Shown here: positions 1 to 8,302 of the stretch, piece after piece
Numbering within the stretch: position 1 is the stretch's first letter
How the letters are laid out: each line of letters begins with the position of its first letter
Source: Thermoplasmata archaeon
GTDB taxonomy: Archaea > Thermoplasmatota > Thermoplasmata > Lutacidiplasmatales > UBA184
NCBI GenBank assembly: GCA_030038605.1
Contig: JASHSU010000121.1
Location: forward strand, 1-36,479
Length of the DNA stretch: 36,479 nt
Direction: 5' to 3'
Notes under the pieces: model-generated
The model's database searches: none
Seen by the model: only the letters and a program-made list of their open reading frames with translations
What the model was told of the DNA's origin: nothing
Made by a program: the position numbers and the translations under genes

Positions 1-381
1 CCGGCGGCTCGCCACCGCATACACCTTCTTGCCGGAGGGGGTGATCCGGACGTTCACGACGCGGCGGTCGGGAGAGTCCCTCACTCTCTGAACCAGGCCT
101 TTCGTCTCCATGGCGTCGACGATCGCCGTGATGGCGGCCTTCGTGACCAGGTTTTCGTCGCTGAGTCGGACCATCGGCGTGGGACCGGACTCCGCCAGCT
201 GTTGCAGGACCACGAATTCGGTCAGCCGAAGGTCCGGCATCCCGAAGACCCGGTCGAAGTACTGCGGAAGCCTCCGACTCGCCTGGTTCATCGCGCGAAA
301 GACTACGGCGGGACTCGGTGGGGGTGCGCGGCCCGGCGGGGTGTCCCGCGGGAGTGCGGCTTCCGACCGTCGTGGAGGCAT
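1..381 (-). CDS. MarR-family winged-helix transcriptional regulator (3' end cut by window edge)
   Basis: Reverse-strand translation reads ...MNQASRRLPQYFDRVFGMPDLRLTEFVVLQQLAESGPTPMVRLSDENLVTKAAITAIVDAMETKGLVQRVRDSPDRRVVNVRITPSGKKVYAVASRR, a MarR wHTH with the DxRxxxVxxT wing. In-frame ATGs at 381 and 291; start uncertain. Confidence 0.82.
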   Translation of the reverse strand, partial: MPPRRSEAALPRDTPPGRAPPPSPAVVFRAMNQASRRLPQYFDRVFGMPDLRLTEFVVLQQLAESGPTPMVRLSDENLVTKAAITAIVDAMETKGLVQRVRDSPDRRVVNVRITPSGKKVYAVASRR

Positions 382-573
382 CCTGTCGCTCCGGCGTGGT
401 TGCGCGGTTCCTCGGTACTCCCCGGCGGGATTAAAGCCATTCCCGTATAGTCCATCGTTAAGTAGTTCACAAGTTTACCAGTTTGGTATGGCCCGTGGCG
501 TGAGCGAGGAGAAGGGACCCGTCGATCCTCCCGACAGCCGGAGGCCGCTGGGGCCGGTCGGGAGGCGCGTGGC

Positions 574-1530
574 ATGAAGGCCGTCGTACAGGACCGGTAC
601 GGGAGCGCCGACACGCTGAGACTGGACGACGTGGAGGTTCCTACGCCGGACGACACCAGTGTGCTCGTCCGCGTCCGCTCCGCCTCCGTGAACGGTCTGG
701 ACTGGCGCCTCATGTCAGGGCGGCCGTGGATGGGTCGTCTACTCGGATTCGGCCTAACCCGTCCGAAGCGCCGGATCCGGGGCGTGGACGTGGCGGGCGA
801 GGTCGTGTCGGTGCGCTCGCCGAACTCACGGTTCCAGGTGGGTGACGCCGTCTTCGGTCTGGGCAGTGGCTCGTTCGCCGAGTATGTGGCGGCGGATGAG
901 GCCGAACTCACGAAGAAGCCGGACGGCGTGTCGTTCGACGACGCGGCCACGCTGGGCATCGCGGCGTTCACGGCCCTACAGGCCGTGCGAGATCGGGGGC
1001 GGGTTCGGGACGGCCAGTCCGTTGCCATCACGGGCGCGGCGAGTGGGGTCGGAACCTTCGCCGTACAACTGGCCAAGTCGAGGGGTGCTCGGGTCACGGC
1101 GATCTCGCGGGCCGAGAACCACGAGAAGCTCCGTTCGGCCGGAGCCGACGCCGTGCTGGAATCTCGGGGTGCGGACTTTACGCGCGGGCCCGAACGGTTC
1201 GATGTCATCCTCGACATCTCGGGGCTCAACGGAGTGGGGCGACTGGTGCGGACCCTCCGGCCGGGGGGTGTCCTCGTGGTGGTCGGAGGCCGGGGAGGGT
1301 TTGGACGATTCATTCAGGCCGCCCTGCGTCGCCGTTTGCTCCGACAGCCGGTCGGGAGCCTGTTGGCGAAACCACGTTCGGACGACATGGCCGAGCTCGG
1401 GAATCTGGTCGCGCAAGGGCATCTGAAACCGGTCATCGAGCGTGTCTACCCGCTCGCGGACGTTCCGGCCGCGATGGCGCACGCCGCGGAGCACAACGCC
1501 CGCGGCAAGTTGGTCGTTCACGTCGCCTGA
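574..1530 (+). CDS. NAD(P)-dependent zinc-type alcohol dehydrogenase / quinone oxidoreductase family protein
   Basis: MDR-superfamily sequence (MKAVVQDRYGSADTLRLDDVEVPTP..., GAASGVGTFAVQLAKSRGARVTAI Rossmann motif); divergent from the MarR gene. Confidence 0.88.
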   Translation: MKAVVQDRYGSADTLRLDDVEVPTPDDTSVLVRVRSASVNGLDWRLMSGRPWMGRLLGFGLTRPKRRIRGVDVAGEVVSVRSPNSRFQVGDAVFGLGSGSFAEYVAADEAELTKKPDGVSFDDAATLGIAAFTALQAVRDRGRVRDGQSVAITGAASGVGTFAVQLAKSRGARVTAISRAENHEKLRSAGADAVLESRGADFTRGPERFDVILDISGLNGVGRLVRTLRPGGVLVVVGGRGGFGRFIQAALRRRLLRQPVGSLLAKPRSDDMAELGNLVAQGHLKPVIERVYPLADVPAAMAHAAEHNARGKLVVHVA

Positions 1531-1611
1531 GCGGAGGGGGAACCCCCCGTCCGGCGGGTTGCGGTCGCCCCGGTTCGGCCCGGGCCAAGCGGGGTGGCTG
1601 AGCGACGGGCC

Positions 1612-1683
1612 AGCCACTGGAGGGATTTGAACCCCCGACCTGCTGATTACGAATCAGCCGCTCTGCCGCTGAGCTACAGTGGC
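1612..1683 (-). tRNA. tRNA-Thr (anticodon CGT)
   Basis: Reverse strand folds as GCCACTG-TA-GCTC/GAGC-G-GCTGA(TTCGTAA)TCAGC-AGGTC-GGGGG(TTCAAAT)CCCTC-CAGTGGC-T; anticodon CGT; no intron. Confidence 0.95.
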
Positions 1684-1709
1684 GCGGCCGGCGGACGAGC
1701 GAGGTCGGC

Positions 1710-2945
1710 CTATAATGGTGCCGTCGGCTCGACGGTCACGGCGTCCAGCGCCTCGGTGAGGTCGCGTACCAGGTCCTCCGGTTCTTCGATGCCGAGCGAC
1801 AACCGGACCATGCCGGGGTCGATGCCCCGGGCGGAAAGCTCGGTCGCCGAAAGATGCCGGTGCGAGGTGATCGCGGGGACCGAGGCGAGGCTCTGCACGC
1901 TGCCCAGGCTGGACGCGATGTGGACGAAGCGCAGGCGGTGGAGGAACGGGTCGACCGCGGCCGCTCCGCCGCGAAGGGTGAGCGAGACCATCCCGCCCCG
2001 GCCGGACATCTGGCGGGCGGCGATCTGTTCCTCTTCGGGGGAGTTGCGGCCGGGATAGTAGACCTCCCGCACGGCCGGGTGCCGGGCGAGGGCGTCGGCC
2101 ACCCGTCGCCCGTTCTCGTTCTGACGGGCGACGCGTAGGGCGAGCGTTTTGAGGCTCCGCTCCAGCAGGAACGCGGCGAACGGATCGGGACTGGCGCCGA
2201 GATACCCCTTCGCGTCGATCCGCTCCATCAGGGCGGAGGGCCCGACGACCGCACCGGCCAGCAGGTCACTGTGGCCACCGAGGTACTTGGTCGCGCTGTG
2301 GACGACCAGGTCGGCGCCCAGAGCGAGCGGCCGCTGATTGATCGGGGTCGCGAACGTGTTGTCGACCGCGAGGAGCGCGTGCCGGTCGTCCGCCACCTCC
2401 GCCCAACGGCGCACGTCCACGACCGAGAGCTTGGGGTTGGTCGGGCTTTCGAGCCAGACGAGCCGCGTACCGGGGGTCACGAGCTTCTCCGGCTCCGACG
2501 CCTCCGCCAGCGAGACCAGTCGGACACGGACGCCGAACCGCGGCAGGAGCTCGGTCAGCAGGTCGAGCGTGCTGCCGTACAGCTCGTCCAGCGCGACCAC
2601 CTGGTCGCCGGAACGGACCAGCGAGAGGACGGTCGCCGTGATGGCGCCCATGCCGGTGGCGAACAAGCGCGCCTGCTCTCCACCCTCCAGGGCACGGATC
2701 GCCTCCGCCGGTCCTTCGAACGCCGGGTTGCCGAGGCGCGTGTAGAGGTAGACTTGGCCGGGACCGGCCGCCTCCGAATGTTCGGCCGGAAAGTGAAAGG
2801 TGGACGTCTGGTAGATCGGCGGGACGACCGCGCCGGCATTGTGCTCCGGTCGCCGGGCTCCGTGGACGAGCCGTGTGGTGACACCGGCCCACTCCGGTAT
2901 CGGGGCGAACGGGTGGCGCCGGGGCGCCGGGTCCTCCTCCGTCAT
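1710..2945 (-). CDS. Trans-sulfuration family PLP enzyme (cystathionine gamma-synthase / gamma-lyase type)
   Basis: MTEEDPAPRRHPFAPIPEWAGVTTRLVHGARRPEHNAGAVVPPIYQTSTF...; PLP lysine in VVHSATKYLGGHSDLLAG. ATG overlaps the nadM stop (ATGA). Confidence 0.92.
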   Translation of the reverse strand: MTEEDPAPRRHPFAPIPEWAGVTTRLVHGARRPEHNAGAVVPPIYQTSTFHFPAEHSEAAGPGQVYLYTRLGNPAFEGPAEAIRALEGGEQARLFATGMGAITATVLSLVRSGDQVVALDELYGSTLDLLTELLPRFGVRVRLVSLAEASEPEKLVTPGTRLVWLESPTNPKLSVVDVRRWAEVADDRHALLAVDNTFATPINQRPLALGADLVVHSATKYLGGHSDLLAGAVVGPSALMERIDAKGYLGASPDPFAAFLLERSLKTLALRVARQNENGRRVADALARHPAVREVYYPGRNSPEEEQIAARQMSGRGGMVSLTLRGGAAAVDPFLHRLRFVHIASSLGSVQSLASVPAITSHRHLSATELSARGIDPGMVRLSLGIEEPEDLVRDLTEALDAVTVEPTAPL

Positions 2946-3484
2946 TCCTCGTCCCGCCCGCCGCCCTTCGACCGCAGGGTGGCGAGCCGACGGGGGGCGT
3001 CGATCGATTCCAGGTACGTCGCCACGCCGGGGGTGACCAGAGGCTTCCAGTCTCCGCCCGCCGCCAGCAGGCTCCGGATGTGTTCGCCCTCGTACCGGGC
3101 CCGCTCGTAGAGCGGCGGACTCTCGACCGCGTAGCCGGCGCGCTCGAACAGGAGGCGGGTGAGGGGGTTGTTCGTGTAGACCCGGTCGAACGAGGGCAGC
3201 AGCGACTCGAGGTAGCGGACCCACTGGGCGTGCCGACGGATGTCGGGGATCGGGACGGTGTGGACACACGCCCGGTCCGAGGGGGACAGCGAACGGTCGA
3301 CCATCTCGAACCGTTCCCCCGCGGTGAACGGATTCTTCCAGGTGTACGACTCCTCCGCGCTTCCGATGACCAGCAACAGGTCGGCGTCGGGGCGGGCGCG
3401 ACGGACCGTCTCGACGACCTGCAGATGCCCACGATGGAAGGGCTGGAACCGGCCCACGAGGAGGCCCCGCACGAGGTCCCTCAC
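2942..3484 (-). CDS. nadM: Nicotinamide-nucleotide adenylyltransferase (archaeal type)
   Basis: GLLVGRFQPFHRGHLQVVETVRRARPDADLLLVIGSAEESYTWKNPFTAGERFEM; HxGH nucleotidyltransferase motif. GTG start. Confidence 0.92.
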   Translation of the reverse strand: MRDLVRGLLVGRFQPFHRGHLQVVETVRRARPDADLLLVIGSAEESYTWKNPFTAGERFEMVDRSLSPSDRACVHTVPIPDIRRHAQWVRYLESLLPSFDRVYTNNPLTRLLFERAGYAVESPPLYERARYEGEHIRSLLAAGGDWKPLVTPGVATYLESIDAPRRLATLRSKGGGRDEE

Positions 3485-3720
3485 TCGGGCGACAGGTCTT
3501 CGACGTCCTCGAGGAAGTCCTCGATGTGGGGGCAGCGTGCGGTGAGGTAGTGCCGGCAGTGCCGGCAGTGGCGGTCGTTGAACGCGCCGCTCAGGCGTGC
3601 GTTGAACTCGTAGCAGGGGCGGTTGACGAACTTCTCCTCGTCATCGTCCTCCTCGTCCGGGAACGGTGCGGGACGCATCGGCCCCGGCGGATGGACGGGG
3701 ACCCGGAAGTTGCTCCTCAC
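3481..3720 (-). CDS. Small acidic 4-Cys protein (putative metal-binding), hypothetical
   Basis: 79 aa; [63 protein letters not shown] start overlaps the lon stop (GTGA) and its stop overlaps the nadM start (GTGA). Confidence 0.75.
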   Translation of the reverse strand: MRSNFRVPVHPPGPMRPAPFPDEEDDDEEKFVNRPCYEFNARLSGAFNDRHCRHCRHYLTARCPHIEDFLEDVEDLSPE

Positions 3721-5744
3721 GAACCCGCGGGCCGGCCCTTGGGCGGCGCCGATGGAGAGGTAGCGGCGGGCAGGTCGTCCGTGGAGCGATTGGTCGCCAG
3801 GACCATCGCGGCCAGGCGCTCGAGCAGCGTGTCCTTCTTCGTGCCCGCCCCGCCGACGAGCGCGTGCTTGAGCACGTCCCGGAGGGTGCGGACCGGAATG
3901 ACCTCGATGACGCCCCGGTAGCGGGACTCGAGGACCAGGTCGTCCAGGTTGTCCTCGGGGATGAGAACGCGACGCAGGCCGGCGTCCGCGGCCGCCTCGA
4001 CCTTGGCGGTCACACCGCCCACCGGCAGGACCTGCCCGCGGACAGAGAGCGAGCCGGTCATCGCGACCGACTGGTCGACCGGGACGCCTTCGAGGGCGCT
4101 GATGACGGCGGTGGCGATGGAGACGGACGCGCTGTCCCCCTCGACGCCGTCGGAGGTTCCGACGAACTGGATGTGGATGTCGAAGCGGGAGATGTCCTCG
4201 CCCGTGTACTTCTTGATGAGCGCGCTCACGTTCTGTACGGCTTCCTTGGCGATGTCGCCCAGCTTGCCCGTCGCCACCACGACGCCACCGTCCCGCGTCT
4301 GGGCCGGCGTCACCTCGGCGACGATCGGAAGGACGATGCCCGAGAACTCGGACATCCCCGTCTGCGCGTTGATGGCGGCCAATCCGTTGACCGTTCCGAC
4401 CGCGGCGCCCTCGGTCGAGAACATGCGGTACTCCTTTCGGCGCTCGATGTACCGGTCCGCGATCTGCTGCTCCAGCGAGCGGCTGGCCCGCTTGGCCTTC
4501 ACGACCTGGTCCGAATGGACCATCGCGAGGCCCTCGGAGAGGGCGATGTCCCCGGCGACCCGCACGAGGCCGCCCAGTTCACGCAGCCGGAGGGTCAGTT
4601 GACCGGATCGTCCGCTGCGCCGCTGCGCTTCCCGGATGACCTCGATGATCGCTCCCTTGTCGAAGTGGGGGATCTTCTTGTCCTTGAGGACTTCCTGGGC
4701 GACGAACCGGACGATCTTCATCCGGTTCTCGTTCGTGTCGGGCATCGTCGTCTTGACGTACAGCTCGTAGCCATAGCCCCGGATCCGCGAGCGGAGCGCC
4801 GGGTGCATCGTCTGCACGCTGTCGATGTTCCCGGCCGCGACCAGGACGAAATCGGCCGGGACCGGCTCGGTCTTGACCATGGCACCGGCCGACCGCTCGG
4901 ATTGACCGACGATCGGGAATCGGCGCTCCTGCAGCGCTGTCAGCAGCGAGTGCTGACTCTCGATCTTCAGGAGGTTGATCTCATCAACGAAGAGCACGCC
5001 ACCGTTCGCCTTGTGGATCGCGCCGACCTCGACCCGCTCGTGGGGCGGGGTCTCGAGGCCGCCGGACTGGAACGGGTCGTGCTTGACGTCACCGAGCAGC
5101 GCCCCGGCGTGTGCGCCGGTCGCGTCGATGAACGGCGGTTTCTCGTCGGGGGAGTGCGCGACCAGCAACTTGGCGACGTTGCCGGCGCCCTCGTTCCGCC
5201 CGCTGGAGAGCCGCAGGATCGCGTAGATGACGATGACGACGACGATCCCCCAGAGCAGATCGATGAGCTGGCCCGAGGTGAACGCCACGTAGGCGATGAA
5301 ACCCATGATGGCGATCGCGACGACGATGAACAGGATCGTCCGCTGCTCCTTCTTGGTCGCCGCCTCTAGCTTCTGCGCGGCGACGATCTCCTTCCCCTTG
5401 CCCGCCGGGACGACCCGGATCTTGGGTTCGTTCGGATCCTCGCTGTTGGGGTAAGCGAGGACGTCTTGGAGCGGTTCCTTGGGCAGGAAGTCGACCATCG
5501 CCCGGGCGAGCATGCTCTTGCCCGTACCGGGTTCGCCGATCAGGATCATGTGGCGCTTCTGGGTCGCCGCCTTGCGGGCGACCTCGACCGCGTCGTCCTG
5601 CCCGATCACCTGCTCGAGCAGGCGCGGGGGGACCTCCACCTGGGCGGTCGAAGCGTAGGGTAGGCTGTTGCCCCAGCTATCGAGCGGGGCCGGAGGAGAT
5701 GTATCTGCCGGTTCGCCGGACGGGGTTTCCGCGTCTTCAGCCAT
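3717..5744 (-). CDS. lonB: ATP-dependent protease LonB (archaeal, membrane-anchored)
   Basis: Walker A GEPGTGKS; two TM helices inserted in the AAA domain ([20 protein letters not shown]...[15 protein letters not shown]); Ser-Lys dyad in [18 protein letters not shown] and [14 protein letters not shown]. Start chosen at [12 protein letters not shown]. Confidence 0.95.
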   Translation of the reverse strand: MAEDAETPSGEPADTSPPAPLDSWGNSLPYASTAQVEVPPRLLEQVIGQDDAVEVARKAATQKRHMILIGEPGTGKSMLARAMVDFLPKEPLQDVLAYPNSEDPNEPKIRVVPAGKGKEIVAAQKLEAATKKEQRTILFIVVAIAIMGFIAYVAFTSGQLIDLLWGIVVVIVIYAILRLSSGRNEGAGNVAKLLVAHSPDEKPPFIDATGAHAGALLGDVKHDPFQSGGLETPPHERVEVGAIHKANGGVLFVDEINLLKIESQHSLLTALQERRFPIVGQSERSAGAMVKTEPVPADFVLVAAGNIDSVQTMHPALRSRIRGYGYELYVKTTMPDTNENRMKIVRFVAQEVLKDKKIPHFDKGAIIEVIREAQRRSGRSGQLTLRLRELGGLVRVAGDIALSEGLAMVHSDQVVKAKRASRSLEQQIADRYIERRKEYRMFSTEGAAVGTVNGLAAINAQTGMSEFSGIVLPIVAEVTPAQTRDGGVVVATGKLGDIAKEAVQNVSALIKKYTGEDISRFDIHIQFVGTSDGVEGDSASVSIATAVISALEGVPVDQSVAMTGSLSVRGQVLPVGGVTAKVEAAADAGLRRVLIPEDNLDDLVLESRYRGVIEVIPVRTLRDVLKHALVGGAGTKKDTLLERLAAMVLATNRSTDDLPAATSPSAPPKGRPAGS

Positions 5745-5782
5745 GTCGGCGCCCCAGCCTCGATACCTCGAGGCCCGTAGCA

Positions 5783-5797
5783 CCAATGAACCATTGG
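5783..5797. repeat. Perfect inverted repeat CCAATG-AAC-CATTGG at the predicted lonB transcription start
   Basis: 6-bp arms, 3-nt spacer, immediately downstream of the reverse-strand TATA box. Confidence 0.7.
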
Positions 5798-5802
5798 GGG
5801 GT

Positions 5803-5812
5803 CCATATAAAT
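5803..5812 (-). promoter_or_regulatory. TATA box of the lonB cluster
   Basis: Reverse strand ATTTATATGG, about 60 nt upstream of the lonB ATG. Confidence 0.6.
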
Positions 5813-5835
5813 CCCTATAGGAGAGCACTGGCGCG

Positions 5836-5853
5836 CGCGTAACAAGATACGCG
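5836..5853. repeat. Inverted repeat CGCGTA-ACAAGA-TACGCG in the lonB/folD divergent region
   Basis: Perfect 6-bp arms, 6-nt spacer. Confidence 0.55.
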
Positions 5854-5932
5854 TTTTCGACGCCGCGTCGGGCGCTGGTCGGCCGACGGAATGCTCGTTA
5901 TCTAGCGCGGTCCGCTCCACGGCCCGGGAACC

Positions 5933-6823
5933 GTGACCGACCGTTTGCTCGGCGCCCCGGTGGCCGCCGCTCTCGATCAGGAGACGCGGGCGATCGTCGC
6001 GTCTGCCCCGCTGGCCGGAGGCGCGCCGTGCCTCGCAAGTCTGCACCGCGGGGTCGACGGACCGTTCCGTCGGTACCTCAACGGCCAACGCAAGGCCGCC
6101 GATGCCCTGGGCCTGCGGTTTCGGGAGGAGGTGCTGGACTCGGCCGCCGGTCAGGCCGGGTTCGTGGAACAGGTGCGGGCGCTGGACCGGGACCCGACCG
6201 TTCACGGCCTCATCGTGGAGCATCCACTCCCACCCCCATTCGACTTCGAGAACGCCCTCTCGGCACTGCGCGCGGTCAAGGATGTCGACGGCGTGGGCAC
6301 CGAAAATCTCGGACGGCTGGTCACGGGCACACCGGGTCACGCGCCGGCCGTCGCCCTGGGTGCCGTCCGGATCGCCGCGCACTACCGACTACCGGTGGAG
6401 GGGGCCCGAGTCGCCGTGGTCGGACGATCCTCGACGGTGGGTTTGCCGCTGGCCCTCCTGCTCGCGCGGCGGGGCGTGGACGGTAACGCGACGGTGACGG
6501 TGGCCCACTCCAAGACTCCCGACCTCGCCTCGGCCCTCGTCGGCGTCCGAACGATCTTCAGCTGTGCGGGGTCGCCCCGACTGTTGACGCGGTCCAACGT
6601 ACCCGAGGGCGCGGCGGTGGTCGATATTGGTCTGTCCAGCGTCTCCGACGCTTCTCGACCGAGCGGGTCCCGCATGGCTGGCGACGCGGACCCGGAGTCG
6701 CTCGAGGGCTGGGCGGGCGCGGTGAGTCCGGTCCCGGGCGGTGTCGGTCCTGTGACCGTCGCCCAGTTGATGTGGAACACAGCCCGCGCCTGGCAGCTGC
6801 AAACTCCGGGAGGCACCCGATGA
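5933..6823 (+). CDS. folD: FolD family methylenetetrahydrofolate dehydrogenase (cyclohydrolase residues substituted)
   Basis: KDVDGVGTENLGRLVTG, VVGRSSTVGLPLALLL, SPVPGGVGPVTVAQLMWNT. GTG start. See finding on catalytic residues. Confidence 0.9.
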   Translation: MTDRLLGAPVAAALDQETRAIVASAPLAGGAPCLASLHRGVDGPFRRYLNGQRKAADALGLRFREEVLDSAAGQAGFVEQVRALDRDPTVHGLIVEHPLPPPFDFENALSALRAVKDVDGVGTENLGRLVTGTPGHAPAVALGAVRIAAHYRLPVEGARVAVVGRSSTVGLPLALLLARRGVDGNATVTVAHSKTPDLASALVGVRTIFSCAGSPRLLTRSNVPEGAAVVDIGLSSVSDASRPSGSRMAGDADPESLEGWAGAVSPVPGGVGPVTVAQLMWNTARAWQLQTPGGTR

Positions 6824-7170
6824 CGCCGTCCCGTCGTGGCGCACCGGCGACCGACCTCCACTGCCGGGATTGCCCGATGTGGTACGGTGGGGAAGACGAC
6901 GGCTGGGGGCCGTGTTCCATCAAGAACCGACGTGGGGATGTCCGCTACCTGACGTGGGGCGGCCACGCGTGCGACGAAGGCTACGAGCCCCCGATCGCGG
7001 CGGCGGCTTTGTCCAGCGCCGCACGGTTGAGCGGCGTCCGCTCCACCTCGAGCGCGTCGGACGTCGGATACTCCTCGACCTCGAAGGCGGGCCAGGGCAG
7101 GCGACGGGCGGCCCGACGCAGTGCCTCCGGGCCGAGCTCGACGCGCCGGCGAGCAACATCCAGCCGATAA
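6820..7170 (+). CDS. Small 4-Cys protein, hypothetical; C-terminal half lies antisense to the radical SAM gene
   Basis: MTPSRRGAPATDLHCRDCPMWYGGEDDGWGPCSIKNRRGDVRYLTWGGHACDEGYEPP...; ATG overlaps the folD stop (ATGA). The first ~60 aa look structured; the remaining Ser/Arg/Ala-rich tail may not be functional. Confidence 0.6.
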   Translation: MTPSRRGAPATDLHCRDCPMWYGGEDDGWGPCSIKNRRGDVRYLTWGGHACDEGYEPPIAAAALSSAARLSGVRSTSSASDVGYSSTSKAGQGRRRAARRSASGPSSTRRRATSSR

Positions 7171-8120
7171 TCATCCGGAGCGAGCCGTACCCTCCGTGCC
7201 ACCGCCCGCGCCCATCGGGGCAGGTCGGTGCCCGAGGAGGTCTCGACGATCCCGAGGCGAACGGTCCCGTCCGTTGTCCGCTCCGCGAACGCCGGGGCGG
7301 TCCGCTCCGCACGGCGGAGGAGGCGCTGCCGGAGCTGGACGCTGTCCTTGAACCGGGACGAGCAGTAATGGACAGGGACGGAAAGGCGCATCTCCCGCAC
7401 CACCCGCTCGGCCACCGCCCGACTTCCCCTTACGCCCCAGCCATTCTGGGTGTCGACCCGGTATCCCTTCTCCCGGAGCTGTTCCTCGTTCGTCTCCGAG
7501 AACTCGAGCTCGTTCAGGTTGACAAAGTCCACGCCGATCTCGTCCAGGGTCCGGAGGAGGCGACGCAACTCGGCTTCCTTCTCCGGGAGGACCGGGATCT
7601 CGACGCCCCGTCGGATGCCCCAGTCCGGCGCCGTCTCGAGGACGCTCCGGTACGCTCCCCCGCTCGACGCCAGAGGTCCCCAGAGGTAGTGCGGGATGTG
7701 GAGACGGAATTCGTCCAGGCCCGCGCGAGCCAGCCGGTGCAGTTTCTCCGGATTCGGTTCGTGCGTGTAGAGGTGGATGTTGTGATCGGACCCGAACTCG
7801 CCCTTCAACAGGCGGACGTAGTGCTCGACCCGGTCGACGACGCCGAGCGGGTCGCCGCCGGTGATCCCCGTGCCTCCGGCTCCGATCGAGCGGGCCTCCT
7901 CGAGGATGTCTAGGTCCGAGAGGACGCGTCGCTCGTTGGCGTAGACGACATCCTTCTGGTTCCGCGTCGGCGAGACCGGGCAGTAGAAACACCGGAATCG
8001 ACAGACCCCCGTCACGAACAGGACCATCTTCCGGCCCTCGGCGCACTGGGTGCACGCCGGCGAGAGCGTCCCGCGGTAGCTGGAGGCCATCGGGAGCAGG
8101 TGAAGGCCCGCGTCGGACAT
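6981..8120 (-). CDS. Radical SAM protein (archaeal, PFL-activating-enzyme-like, uncharacterised)
   Basis: VTGVCRFRCFYCPVSPTRNQKDVVYANERRV with the CxxxCxxC cluster motif; GAGGTGITGGDPLGVVDRV; additional N-terminal CTQCAEGRKM. Confidence 0.87.
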   Translation of the reverse strand: MSDAGLHLLPMASSYRGTLSPACTQCAEGRKMVLFVTGVCRFRCFYCPVSPTRNQKDVVYANERRVLSDLDILEEARSIGAGGTGITGGDPLGVVDRVEHYVRLLKGEFGSDHNIHLYTHEPNPEKLHRLARAGLDEFRLHIPHYLWGPLASSGGAYRSVLETAPDWGIRRGVEIPVLPEKEAELRRLLRTLDEIGVDFVNLNELEFSETNEEQLREKGYRVDTQNGWGVRGSRAVAERVVREMRLSVPVHYCSSRFKDSVQLRQRLLRRAERTAPAFAERTTDGTVRLGIVETSSGTDLPRWARAVARRVRLAPDDYRLDVARRRVELGPEALRRAARRLPWPAFEVEEYPTSDALEVERTPLNRAALDKAAAAIGGS

Positions 8121-8302
8121 GGGATTCCGGGCAGCCGGGCTCGCGGACTTAGAGGTTTGGGTTCGTCACCACCCGGGGCTCGAGCGCACACCGACCGCCG
8201 CTGGTGGCGGAACGATACCAAGTGGGGTCGAGGCAGGGGCGGGGCTTAGGCTCAAATCCCCGACCCGGCTCGCCGCGCCCGAGTCAGGGGGTACGACGCC
8301 GC

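Noticed and set aside
3551-3572. Tandem tgccggcag repeat
   Set aside because: It encodes the HCRHCRH metal-binding motif of the 79-aa protein rather than being an independent repeat.
3666-5369. 567-aa + strand ORF
   Set aside because: Antisense shadow of lonB; Asp/Arg/Val-rich with no family resemblance.
8225-8285. tRNA-like T-arm (ggggcttaggctcaaatccccgacc)
   Set aside because: The T stem does not pair properly and no D arm, anticodon arm or matching acceptor was found.
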